Positions 1-6,271 of a stretch of 11,399 nucleotides of DNA are shown in pieces. The stretch lies in assembly GCA_964423545.1 (NCBI GenBank), contig CAYRFV010000183.1, forward strand, positions 1 to 11,399, read 5' to 3'. The notes under the pieces were generated by a model. That model ran no database searches. It was given only the letters and a program-made list of their open reading frames with translations, and had not been told where the DNA came from. The position numbers and the translations under genes are program-made. How positions within the stretch are numbered: position 1 is the stretch's first letter; each line of letters opens with the position of its first letter. Origin of the DNA: JALOOE01 sp964423545 (GTDB taxonomy: Bacteria; Chloroflexota; Anaerolineae; CG2-30-64-16).

Positions 1-31
1 GGTCCTCGGCGATCCGCTGATTCGCCTCCAC
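1..31 (-). CDS. Possible start of next minus-strand gene (partial)
   Basis: A GTG at 29-31 lies just after the stop codon of the oxidoreductase gene and opens a frame that runs to the left edge, beginning VEANQRIAED. A GGAG sits about 11 nt upstream, inside the end of the previous gene, which is a rather long spacing. Ten codons are too few to identify anything. If real, it would be a tightly packed downstream partner of the oxidoreductase gene. Confidence 0.2.
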   Translation of the reverse strand, partial: MEANQRIAED

Positions 32-37
32 TTTTTT

Positions 38-1105
38 TCAGACTCCAGGGCAGTCATCGTAATCCAGGTGAATGACCCTGTTCTGCGCCGCTGACTGGTA
101 GGCCCGCTGCACCAGCCGCACGCTTTTCAGGTTGTCCTCGCCGGTCGTCTCGGCAGGATGGTCGCCGCGCAGCCCCGCCAGCAGGTCGGCATTGCACGGC
201 ACGATGCTGGAGTGAACCACGGCATAGTCGGGATCCGCCCAGGCGAATCGCTGCGGCGGATAGCGGCGGGCAAGGGTGCCCGCGTCCGTGGTCAGTCGAA
301 TCCAGAAGCCGGGCCCCAGCTCAACCGTCCCCTCGGATCCCTCGATGTAGCAGAGCGTCTGCGGGAATTGTTCGACTTCGGTGCGCGACGCGTAGCTCAT
401 CTCACACGTGCAGGTCAGGTCGCCGCAGCGCAGCATGGCGGTGGCGACATCCTCGCCGGCGATGTCCGGCCGCACGCGGCAAGTCTGGCAGTAGATGCTC
501 TGCGGCTCACCGAAGAAGAAGCGCGCCAGGTCAAAGATATGACTGCCCACATCGGCCAGCGCCAGCTTCTCCAGCGTCTTGAGCATCGGCTGGTTCTCAA
601 AGACGGACGGCTTGTGGAAGATGAACTGGAGGCGCGCCCGGAAGGGTGTGCCGATCTTGCCCGAGTCCAGCACCCCTTTCAACGCCCGAATCGGGGTCTG
701 CCAGCGGAAATTCTCATGGATATAGAAGGGCACATGGGCCTGCTTGCATGCGCGCACCATGCCGCACGCGGTCTCGAAGTCCGGCGCCATCGGTTTCTGG
801 CAGATCACGGGCACGCGATAGCGCGCGGCCAGGTGCACCAGCGGCGCATGGGCCGGCACTTCAGTGATGATATCGACGAAGTCGAGCTGCTCGCTACGGA
901 ACAGCTCCTCCGGGTCATCGTAGACGCGCGGCGGGCCGGACGCGTGCCATTCAGAGACACACCGGGCAGCCATGGCGTCGGCCCTGCTGCGGGTGCGGTT
1001 GTACAGGGCGACCAGCTCCACACCGCCGACCTCGAACCAGGCCGGAATCTGAAAGCCGGCCCAGAAACCGGCGCCCATGACGGCGAATCGCAAGCGGGTC
1101 ATCAT
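38..1105 (-). CDS. Gfo/Idh/MocA family NAD(P)-dependent oxidoreductase
   Basis: Probable cytoplasmic sugar or cyclitol dehydrogenase of the Gfo/Idh/MocA family; 355 aa is the usual length. Seen: an N-terminal Rossmann fold with the nucleotide-binding loop GAGFWA at residues 11-16, the cofactor/substrate loop at 103-105 reading QKP where the family usually has EKP, ENFRWQ at 131-136, and the DVGSHIFD segment at 185-192, whose Asp185 and His189 match the family's D-x-G-x-H catalytic motif. The C-terminal half is the usual alpha/beta sheet domain. Two ATG codons are adjacent (1103-1105 and 1100-1102). The AGGA before them is 4 nt from the first and 7 nt from the second, so either may be used. 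The gene is first in its transcript, about 330 nt downstream of a strong promoter. The substrate cannot be read from sequence. The GAGFW start and QKP loop resemble uncharacterised sugar dehydrogenases of this family rather than a named enzyme. Confidence 0.9.
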   Translation of the reverse strand: MMTRLRFAVMGAGFWAGFQIPAWFEVGGVELVALYNRTRSRADAMAARCVSEWHASGPPRVYDDPEELFRSEQLDFVDIITEVPAHAPLVHLAARYRVPVICQKPMAPDFETACGMVRACKQAHVPFYIHENFRWQTPIRALKGVLDSGKIGTPFRARLQFIFHKPSVFENQPMLKTLEKLALADVGSHIFDLARFFFGEPQSIYCQTCRVRPDIAGEDVATAMLRCGDLTCTCEMSYASRTEVEQFPQTLCYIEGSEGTVELGPGFWIRLTTDAGTLARRYPPQRFAWADPDYAVVHSSIVPCNADLLAGLRGDHPAETTGEDNLKSVRLVQRAYQSAAQNRVIHLDYDDCPGV

Positions 1106-1439
1106 GCTTTCCTGACACGAAGGCGATGTGGTATGCGACGCTCACCGCTGACCGGCGGCAGGTGCGGCTGGTGACGCAGTTGTCCGACCTCGACGAGGCC
1201 GCGTGCGCCGTAAGCGCCATCCATGCAACGGTGGTCTGCGTACAGGCGCGGATCGCGCATGGGTCCCGGATGGCGAGAGCCGGGTGACGCACGCACCGGT
1301 GGCTCTCACGCTTGCCGGATCGCGGGCTTCGAGGCAAGCAGTCCTCTTGCCCGCAGGATTGGGTCCCCTTTACTGCGCGCGTTCCAACGCCTCGCGTGCG
1401 GATGCGCGCAGGGCCGCCGCGCGGCAGCCATGCAGGCAT
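1106..1439 (-). other. Long structured leader upstream of the oxidoreductase gene
   Basis: About 330 nt separate the leftward promoter from the oxidoreductase start, and no convincing gene lies in between. The stretch can form at least two perfect-stem hairpins: 1275-1281 with 1301-1307 (7 bp, GAGAGCC/GGCTCTC, with a further 3 bp possible inside), and 1333-1338 with 1346-1351 (6 bp, GGCAAG/CTTGCC, 7-nt loop). I could not match it to a known riboswitch. A leader with regulatory structure is possible, as is a small RNA. An undetected internal promoter closer to the gene is also possible. Confidence 0.4.
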
Positions 1440-1467
1440 AGTATAGAGTCTCCGACGACCTTGTCAA
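1440..1467 (-). promoter_or_regulatory. Sigma70-type promoter, leftward
   Basis: On the minus strand, a consensus -35 TTGACA (1462-1467) is followed by a 16-nt spacer and a -10 TATACT (1440-1445). Transcription would start near 1433 and run toward the oxidoreductase. The AT-rich boxes stand out against a GC-rich background. The start site is predicted, not observed. The stretch 1468-1611 between this and the rightward promoter shows no gene that I can support. Confidence 0.65.
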
Positions 1468-1611
1468 AATCGCTCTGCGGTATCTTACGCCCGCCAATGC
1501 AAGCACACTTGGTCCTGCATCCCATGTCACCGGCGACCCGCGTCGTCGGAGTGCGGGCGTCATGCAACTGTCACCCGTGACACCGAACGGACGGATTATC
1601 CCCTCAATCAT

Positions 1612-1640
1612 TTGGCAAACCATGGACGCCGTGATATAAC
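1612..1640 (+). promoter_or_regulatory. Sigma70-type promoter, rightward
   Basis: TTGGCA (1612-1617) and TATAAC (1635-1640) are separated by exactly 17 nt, close to the consensus -35/-10 pair. The start site would be near 1647, giving a leader of about 62 nt before the hydrolase GTG. It probably drives both the hydrolase and the desaturase genes. Confidence 0.7.
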
Positions 1641-1695
1641 GTTTTGGAACCCTACGACGTTTGGGGTGGTCGTTGGACACGCACGTTTGGCGTAT

Positions 1696-1703
1696 GGAGA
1701 GGA
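1696..1703 (+). promoter_or_regulatory. Ribosome binding site deciding the hydrolase start
   Basis: GGAGAGGA ends 5 nt before the GTG at 1709. The alternative in-frame starts, ATG at 1694 and TTG at 1661, have no comparable Shine-Dalgarno sequence. The GTG also puts the hydrophobic segment at a typical distance from the N-terminus. Confidence 0.65.
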
Positions 1704-1708
1704 ATAGC

Positions 1709-2719
1709 GTGGCAATCCGGGCGCGGTCGGTTCTGGGCCTGTTGGCCTTTGTCGGTTTTGCGGTGACGGTGGGCTCGGTGCTTCTTTCGAGCCGTTCGCC
1801 GGCACGGTCGGCGTCGCCGGAGCAGGCGGCCGATCCAGACAGCCAGTTCATCGACCTGGACGGCCTGAAGGTCCACTACAAGAGCAAGGGGAGCGGCGGA
1901 CCGCTTATTCTCCTGCTGCATGGGTTCAGCGCAAGCACCTTTTCCTGGCGCGAGGTCATGGAGCCGTTGGCCGCGCTCGGCACAGTCGTCGCTTATGATC
2001 GCCCGGCCTTCGGACTGACGGAACGTCCGGTGGGCGAAGCACTGCGAAACTGGCCGGGGGCGAATCCGTATGACCCCGATGCGCAGGCCGATCAGGTGGC
2101 AGCGCTGATTGACGCGTTGGGCTTCGATCAGGCGATCCTGGTGGGCCACTCTGCGGGTGGCGCGGTGGCGCTGAACGCGTCTCTGAGGCATCCCGAACGT
2201 GTGCAGGGGCTTGTCCTGGTGAGTCCGGCGATCTATCGCGCAGGCGGCGCACGGGGGTGGCTGCGGCCGCTGTTGGACCTGCCGCTGCTGGATCGGCTCG
2301 GCGTGCTGGTCGCACGCAGCCTGGCGGCCCAGGGCGATCGCCTGATCAAACAAGCCTGGCATGACCCGGCGAAGGTCACTTCGGACGTGCTGGACGGCTA
2401 TCGCAAGCCTCTGCAGGTGTCAGACTGGGATCGCGCGCTCTGGGAGTTCACCCGGGCCGGCCGCGATCTGAAGTTGGGCGAGCGGCTTTCCGAGGTGACT
2501 GCGCCTGCGTTGGTGGTCACCGGTGACGATGACCGTATCGTGCCCACGGCGGACAGCATCCGTCTGGCAGGCGAGCTGCCGAGCGCCGAGCTGCTGGTGA
2601 TCCCGCGCTGCGGACATCTGGCCCAGGAAGAATGCCCCGAGCCGTTCCTGGGAGCAGTGACTCGCTTCATTTCTCAGGTGAAGGGCGCCTCTGCTGCAGG
2701 GGAAGGCGCAAACCGATGA
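1709..2719 (+). CDS. Alpha/beta hydrolase with N-terminal signal/anchor segment
   Basis: Serine hydrolase of the alpha/beta-hydrolase fold, 336 aa from the GTG start. Seen: a basic start (AIRAR) followed by a hydrophobic stretch at about residues 7-26, then SSRSPARSA, which suggests a signal peptide or membrane anchor and a catalytic domain outside the membrane. The oxyanion-hole motif HGFS is at 71-74, the nucleophile elbow GHSAGG has Ser148, the acid is probably Asp275 in GDDDRIVP, and the base is His303 in CGHLAQEE. A cap region lies between about 170 and 240. All triad members are present, so the enzyme is probably active as an esterase, lipase or haloalkane/epoxide-type hydrolase. The triad alone does not give the substrate. 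It shares a transcript with a CrtI-family desaturase, which hints at isoprenoid or lipid-linked substrates, but that is inference. An annotation starting at 1694 (ATG) or 1661 (TTG) would differ only by short N-terminal extensions. Confidence 0.88.
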   Translation: MAIRARSVLGLLAFVGFAVTVGSVLLSSRSPARSASPEQAADPDSQFIDLDGLKVHYKSKGSGGPLILLLHGFSASTFSWREVMEPLAALGTVVAYDRPAFGLTERPVGEALRNWPGANPYDPDAQADQVAALIDALGFDQAILVGHSAGGAVALNASLRHPERVQGLVLVSPAIYRAGGARGWLRPLLDLPLLDRLGVLVARSLAAQGDRLIKQAWHDPAKVTSDVLDGYRKPLQVSDWDRALWEFTRAGRDLKLGERLSEVTAPALVVTGDDDRIVPTADSIRLAGELPSAELLVIPRCGHLAQEECPEPFLGAVTRFISQVKGASAAGEGANR

Positions 2720-2799
2720 GCGGCGCAGGCGCCGAACGGCCATCTCCTGGCGTGGCGCTCGCTCGGTCGGCGCTTGCCAGGTGCGGAGGGGTCTCATGA
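2716..2799 (+). CDS. Candidate 27-codon coupling/leader ORF
   Basis: An ATG at 2716 overlaps the hydrolase stop as ATGA. The frame runs 27 codons (MSGAGAERPSPGVALARSAL, then ARCGGVS) and ends in a TGA at 2797-2799 that overlaps the desaturase ATG, again as ATGA. A purine-rich AGGGGAAGG (2698-2706) ends 9 nt before the start. The peptide is not recognisable. It may pass ribosomes from the hydrolase to the desaturase gene, or be coincidence: two stop/start overlaps in GC-rich sequence are not rare. Confidence 0.2.
   Translation: MSGAGAERPSPGVALARSALARCGGVS
2747..2780 (+). other. Intercistronic hairpin before the desaturase gene
   Basis: CTGGC (2747-2751) pairs with GCCAG (2776-2780), and GCGC (2755-2758) pairs with GCGC (2770-2773), with a small internal loop between them and an 11-nt terminal loop. 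It ends 4 nt before the desaturase ribosome binding site and has no T-run, so it is more likely an mRNA-stability or translation-tuning element than a terminator. Confidence 0.4.
2785..2791 (+). promoter_or_regulatory. Ribosome binding site deciding the desaturase start
   Basis: GGAGGGG lies 4 nt before the ATG at 2796 (6 nt counted from the GGAGG core). This favours 2796 over the in-frame GTG at 2781, which would overlap the site itself and add only five residues before the FAD-binding motif. Confidence 0.7.
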
Positions 2800-4280
2800 G
2801 ATCGGTAGTAATCATCGGCGCCGGCATGGGCGGGCTGGCGGCCGCGTTGCGGCTTCGTCACATGGGTTACGATGTCACCGTGGTCGAGAAGCAGAAGCGA
2901 CCTGGCGGGCGCAGCAATGTACTTCAGGAGCAGGGCTTCCGAGTCGACATCGGTCCGACGATCCTGGTGATGAAGCAGACCTTCGATGAAACCTACCGTG
3001 CGATCGGCCAGGATATCAATCAGCGCATCCGCTTTGTGTCGCTGGACCCGAACTACCGCGTCTACTATCACGACGGCACCTACCTCGACCTCTATAACAG
3101 CATGGCGAAGCTGGCGGCCGAATGCGAGCGGTTCGAGCCCGGCGTCACGACGCGGCTGTTCCGGTTCATCGGCGACAGCGCCAGGAAGTACGAGCTGGGC
3201 ATGGACTTCGTGGCGCGCAATTATGACCGTATCACCGATCTGGCTAATCCCACCGCCGCGGCGCGGCTGATCACGACCGGAGCATACCAGAACCTGTTCG
3301 CGCAGGCGGGACGATACTTCACAACAGATAAGCTGCGCAAGGCGTTCACCTTCCACTCGATGTTCCTGGGGCTGTCGCCGTTCGACGCCCTGGCCATGTA
3401 CAGCCTGATCACCTACGCCGATCTGGTCGAGGGAATGACCTTCCCGATGGGCGGCATCTATAGCATCATCGAGGACATGGCGTCGCTCGCGGGCCAGATG
3501 GGCGTGACGCTGCGCATGAACACGCCGGTGGAGGAAATCCTCGTTGCAGGCGGTCGCGCCAAAGGGGTCAGGCTGCTGGGAGGTGAGACGCTCGGCGCCG
3601 ACATCGTGGTGTCGAATGCCGACCTGGTGTACACGTACAAGCAGCTGCTGCCGGCGCAGCATCGTCGCGTCTATTCCGACGCCAGGCTGGATCGCATGGC
3701 ATATGCGTGCTCGGGTTACCTGCTCTACCTGGGCGTCGATCGAGTCTACCCGCACCTGCGGCACCAGGCGCTCTACTTCTCCGAGGACTATCGCGCCAAT
3801 CTCGACGCCATCTTCCGCACCAAGACGCTGCCAGCGGACCCGTCATTCCATCTGAATAACCCGTCGCTTACCGACCCCAGCCTGGCGCCTCCGGGCCACA
3901 GCGTGCTCTACCTGTTGGCCCCGATGCCGAACCTGCAAGGTCGGGTGGATTGGGACGCGGCAGCGCCGCTCGTGCGAGAGAAGCTTCTGCAGGGGCTCGA
4001 GCGCCTCGTGGACCCCGAGATTCGCCGGCACATCGTCTGGGAGCGGGAGTATCGGCCCGCCGACTGGGAGCGCGACATCAACGCGCCGTACGGTGTGGCG
4101 TTCGGCTCGCTGTCGCACGGTTTCTTCCAGTCGTCGTACTTCCGGCCGCACAACGTGGCGAGAGATATTCCTGGCCTCTATTTCGTCGGCCAGGGCACCT
4201 ATCCCGGCATCGGCATGCCGATGGTGTTGCTCTCCGCGCGGCTGCTCGCTGAGCGCCTGGCGCGGGAAGATCGACGGTGA
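2796..4280 (+). CDS. crtI: CrtI-type phytoene desaturase family FAD-dependent oxidoreductase
   Basis: Member of the bacterial CrtI/CrtN/CrtO carotenoid desaturase-oxygenase family, 494 aa, the normal length. Seen: an N-terminal FAD-binding dinucleotide motif VVIIGAGMGG within residues 4-13, the EKQKRPGGR stretch that closes the ADP-binding fold, then FRVDIGPT as in phytoene desaturases. The C-terminal signature is at about 460-480 (GLYFVGQGTYPGIGMP followed by MVLLSARLLAERL), the family's conserved FAD-contacting end. Such enzymes act on membrane carotenoids. CrtI introduces double bonds into phytoene, while relatives desaturate diapophytoene or oxidise carotenoid ends, and these activities cannot be separated reliably by eye. 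The gene symbol is therefore a family-level assignment. No phytoene synthase or cyclase gene is nearby, so the rest of the pathway must be elsewhere. It is the second gene of a pair with the alpha/beta hydrolase, 76 nt downstream, with its own strong ribosome binding site. Confidence 0.88.
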   Translation: MRSVVIIGAGMGGLAAALRLRHMGYDVTVVEKQKRPGGRSNVLQEQGFRVDIGPTILVMKQTFDETYRAIGQDINQRIRFVSLDPNYRVYYHDGTYLDLYNSMAKLAAECERFEPGVTTRLFRFIGDSARKYELGMDFVARNYDRITDLANPTAAARLITTGAYQNLFAQAGRYFTTDKLRKAFTFHSMFLGLSPFDALAMYSLITYADLVEGMTFPMGGIYSIIEDMASLAGQMGVTLRMNTPVEEILVAGGRAKGVRLLGGETLGADIVVSNADLVYTYKQLLPAQHRRVYSDARLDRMAYACSGYLLYLGVDRVYPHLRHQALYFSEDYRANLDAIFRTKTLPADPSFHLNNPSLTDPSLAPPGHSVLYLLAPMPNLQGRVDWDAAAPLVREKLLQGLERLVDPEIRRHIVWEREYRPADWERDINAPYGVAFGSLSHGFFQSSYFRPHNVARDIPGLYFVGQGTYPGIGMPMVLLSARLLAERLAREDRR

Positions 4281-4299
4281 TGCGGTTGCTTAGACCGCA
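4281..4299 (+). terminator. Weak hairpin right after the desaturase stop
   Basis: TGCGGT (4281-4286) and ACCGCA (4294-4299) form a perfect 6-bp stem with a 7-nt loop, starting at the base after the stop codon. No T-run follows, so it is at best a weak or factor-assisted terminator. Confidence 0.3.
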
Positions 4300-4355
4300 G
4301 ATCGGCTTCGAGCGCAGCGCGCCGCTGGCCAACCTCCACCCCATTGCAGCTGTTT

Positions 4356-4371
4356 CCGCCGATGAGGGCGG
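4356..4371. terminator. Hairpin between convergent genes
   Basis: CCGCC (4356-4360) pairs with GGCGG (4367-4371) around a 6-nt loop, with TTT on both sides on the plus strand. It lies between the convergent desaturase and sialidase-like genes and might end rightward transcription. The stem is only 5 bp and the T-run short. The rest of 4300-4392 shows nothing else that I can support. Confidence 0.3.
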
Positions 4372-4392
4372 TTTCGAACCGACGCTCTCGGA

Positions 4393-6195
4393 TCATGGCG
4401 CCCGCCGGCGCCCGCTCGTCCTCACGGCATTGATACAGAAAACCGCCGGCAAGACTGGGTCATCCGCGCGCGGCAGGTCCACATCATGCCCACGATCGGT
4501 CTCCAGTGTGGGTTCCCGACGCCGCGGTCCGGTCCTGAAAACCAACCGCTCCACCGAACGGATCGGCGCATAGGTCGGTGCATCCTGGAGCACAGCCTGG
4601 CCATCGAGCGCCAGGTCGAACCGGTGGGTGAGGGTGTCGACGCTAAGGATGACATGGCGCCAGACGCCCGCCGCGTACGCGGCGAGGACGCGACCTTTGC
4701 TCTTCACCCCGCCATCCGTATCGAACAACAGCACGGCCGCAATGCCGCCGCGATGATCCGTGAGCTCGACATAAAGCTGGCCCGCGCCGTGGTGCTTCGC
4801 TACGATGTTGAACTCGACCGTGACGCGGGTGCTTTCCTCGAAGACCCGCTCGACCTTGGCGTAGTCGTATGGATCAGCGTCCCGCAGTTCGAGGCTCCGG
4901 TTTTCGCGGCTGGGAAAATCCACCAGGGAGACCCGCGCCCAGAGCGGGCTGTAGACATTCCACGCCTCGGGGAGTCCGTCCCCTGCCACGGCCGCGAAAT
5001 CATCGCCCACGGGACCCTCGATCTGGTGGCGAATCGGCGCCGGAATCCGACTGACCCAGATGTCCTCCTTATTCATGCTGTAGGTGACCCACAGCGCGGC
5101 GTCGGGCGGCGTGCCGTTGCCCTCGACGATGCCCCTGACGTAATTCAGCCCGTAGTCTTTGAACGCGCCGGCGTACCGCTTGGGCGCCACCTCGCCGTTC
5201 ACAAGCAGCAGGCGATCGAACGACAGGCCATCTTCGCCCGTGACCACGGCCAGGGGCCAGCGGTGCTTGCCATCGGGGTTGGGGTTATAGACCAGCGCGT
5301 AGCGGCCGTCCGAGGTGCGCTGTCCCCAGATCTTTCCGCCCGACATCACGAGCGAGGGGACATCCTGCACGGGTGACCAGGTCTTGCCTTCATCTTCGGT
5401 GATGGCAGCCTTGGAGAACTTCCACAGGCCGACGACCCTGCCGTCGTGCAGGTGATAGAAAGAAAGCGCCTTGTAGCCTTCGACCGCGTAGAAACCGTCC
5501 GGACTGCGATCCTCCTCCCACCACGGCAGCGTGACCAGCTTGTTCGCCAGCAGTGCGTCGCAGGCTGCGATGAAGCCGGCATCCGCTGCCGTGCGGTAGA
5601 ACGGATAGCGTATATTGCTCTCATTCCAGCCGGCATGACGGTTGATGCGCAGGAAATAGATGGGGCCGAGTGCGCCGTTGCGGGTCAGCTCGCGCACGAC
5701 GCGGCCGATGCCCCAGCCGTCATTGGGGAAGTCGACGGGGGTGGGGCAGCAGCCGTAGAACCCGAGCACCAGAAGACGCCCATCCGGCGCAACGTAGAAG
5801 CCCATGCGCTGGTGCATCACGGCGTCGCTGGAGGGTGGAAGCGGATGGGGGCCGCGATAGACGCCATCCGGCACCCGGTATACGGGGAAAACGACGGTTG
5901 GCTTGTCCCAGTGCACCCCGTCAACCGATGAGGTGAGCAGGGTCTGCCCCGGCGGCACGTGTTCGCTGTGGGGATTGCTCAGGTACTCCAGGTAGAAGCG
6001 ACCGTTCCAGTAGCACAACATCGGCGCGTGGTTGTAGGTCCATCCGGTGTCCTCGGCCCATTCTGGATGTGTGCGGTTGGCGCGCAGCACACGGTGGCTG
6101 TGAACACCGATGGCCAGCCGTAGCTGGCCGTCGTGGGTGTCGGTGTTGGCCGTCTCGACGCCAACGTAGCGGACAAGTGGATCATCCCCGGCCAC
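4393..6195 (-). CDS. Sialidase/BNR-like beta-propeller protein with C-terminal LamG-like domain
   Basis: A 600-aa protein. Residues about 25-385 look like a sialidase-type beta-propeller. Asp-box-like motifs occur at about 89-96 (SSVDGVHW) and 265-273 (ITEDEGKTW), with a weaker one near 319 (TGEDGLSFDRL). Residues about 400-580 look like a jelly-roll/concanavalin-like domain, with strands typical of such modules (VTVEFNIVAK, GQLYVELTD, WRHVILSVD, RFDLALDG). Proteins of this type often act on glycans, but the catalytic Arg triad, Tyr and Asp of true sialidases could not be assigned by eye, so the activity is uncertain. No signal peptide is visible at the start MAGDDPLVRY, so it is probably cytoplasmic, unlike most secreted sialidases. 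The start is a GTG supported by AAGGAGA with 7 nt between. It lies 76 nt downstream of the CHAT gene on the same strand, separated by a strong hairpin, so co-transcription is possible but not certain. Confidence 0.8.
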   Translation of the reverse strand: MAGDDPLVRYVGVETANTDTHDGQLRLAIGVHSHRVLRANRTHPEWAEDTGWTYNHAPMLCYWNGRFYLEYLSNPHSEHVPPGQTLLTSSVDGVHWDKPTVVFPVYRVPDGVYRGPHPLPPSSDAVMHQRMGFYVAPDGRLLVLGFYGCCPTPVDFPNDGWGIGRVVRELTRNGALGPIYFLRINRHAGWNESNIRYPFYRTAADAGFIAACDALLANKLVTLPWWEEDRSPDGFYAVEGYKALSFYHLHDGRVVGLWKFSKAAITEDEGKTWSPVQDVPSLVMSGGKIWGQRTSDGRYALVYNPNPDGKHRWPLAVVTGEDGLSFDRLLLVNGEVAPKRYAGAFKDYGLNYVRGIVEGNGTPPDAALWVTYSMNKEDIWVSRIPAPIRHQIEGPVGDDFAAVAGDGLPEAWNVYSPLWARVSLVDFPSRENRSLELRDADPYDYAKVERVFEESTRVTVEFNIVAKHHGAGQLYVELTDHRGGIAAVLLFDTDGGVKSKGRVLAAYAAGVWRHVILSVDTLTHRFDLALDGQAVLQDAPTYAPIRSVERLVFRTGPRRREPTLETDRGHDVDLPRADDPVLPAVFCINAVRTSGRRRAP

Positions 6196-6202
6196 GATCT
6201 GG

Positions 6203-6209
6203 TCTCCTT
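6203..6209 (-). promoter_or_regulatory. Ribosome binding site of the sialidase-like gene
   Basis: AAGGAGA on the minus strand sits 7 nt before the GTG at 6193-6195. It supports this non-ATG start, for which there is no better nearby alternative. Confidence 0.65.
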
Positions 6210-6243
6210 GCGCCGTTCGGTTCCCCTATTCGGCCATCTGGCG

Positions 6244-6265
6244 CGCAGGGCGGAATCGCCCTGCG
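6244..6265 (-). other. Strong 9-bp hairpin between CHAT and sialidase-like genes
   Basis: CGCAGGGCG (6244-6252) is perfectly complementary to CGCCCTGCG (6257-6265), with a 4-nt loop. It starts 6 nt after the CHAT stop codon. No T-run follows on the minus strand, so it is not a textbook intrinsic terminator. It could protect the upstream mRNA, reduce read-through into the sialidase-like gene, or act as a weak terminator. Confidence 0.55.
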
Positions 6266-6271
6266 TCGCCC

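Noticed and set aside
158..1174. 338-codon open frame on the plus strand opposite the oxidoreductase gene
   Set aside because: It is antisense to a clear Gfo/Idh/MocA gene, Arg/Ala/His-rich and without recognisable motifs: a GC-rich shadow frame.
1102..1296. 64-codon minus-strand frame whose stop overlaps the oxidoreductase ATG
   Set aside because: The ATGA-type overlap is suggestive, but the GTG start lacks a good ribosome binding site and the peptide has no recognisable or protein-like composition.
1661..1708. Earlier starts (TTG 1661, ATG 1694) for the hydrolase
   Set aside because: Neither has a Shine-Dalgarno sequence; the GGAGAGGA site fits the GTG at 1709 and gives a normal signal-type N-terminus.
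2667..3764. 365-codon minus-strand open frame opposite the desaturase gene
   Set aside because: It overlaps the strongly supported CrtI-family gene, and its composition is typical of a shadow frame with no domain signal.
4366..4390. tRNA T-arm-like sequence (GGCGG-TTTCGAA-CCGAC)
   Set aside because: The stem has a mismatch, and no matching acceptor, D or anticodon arms are found in the flanking bases.
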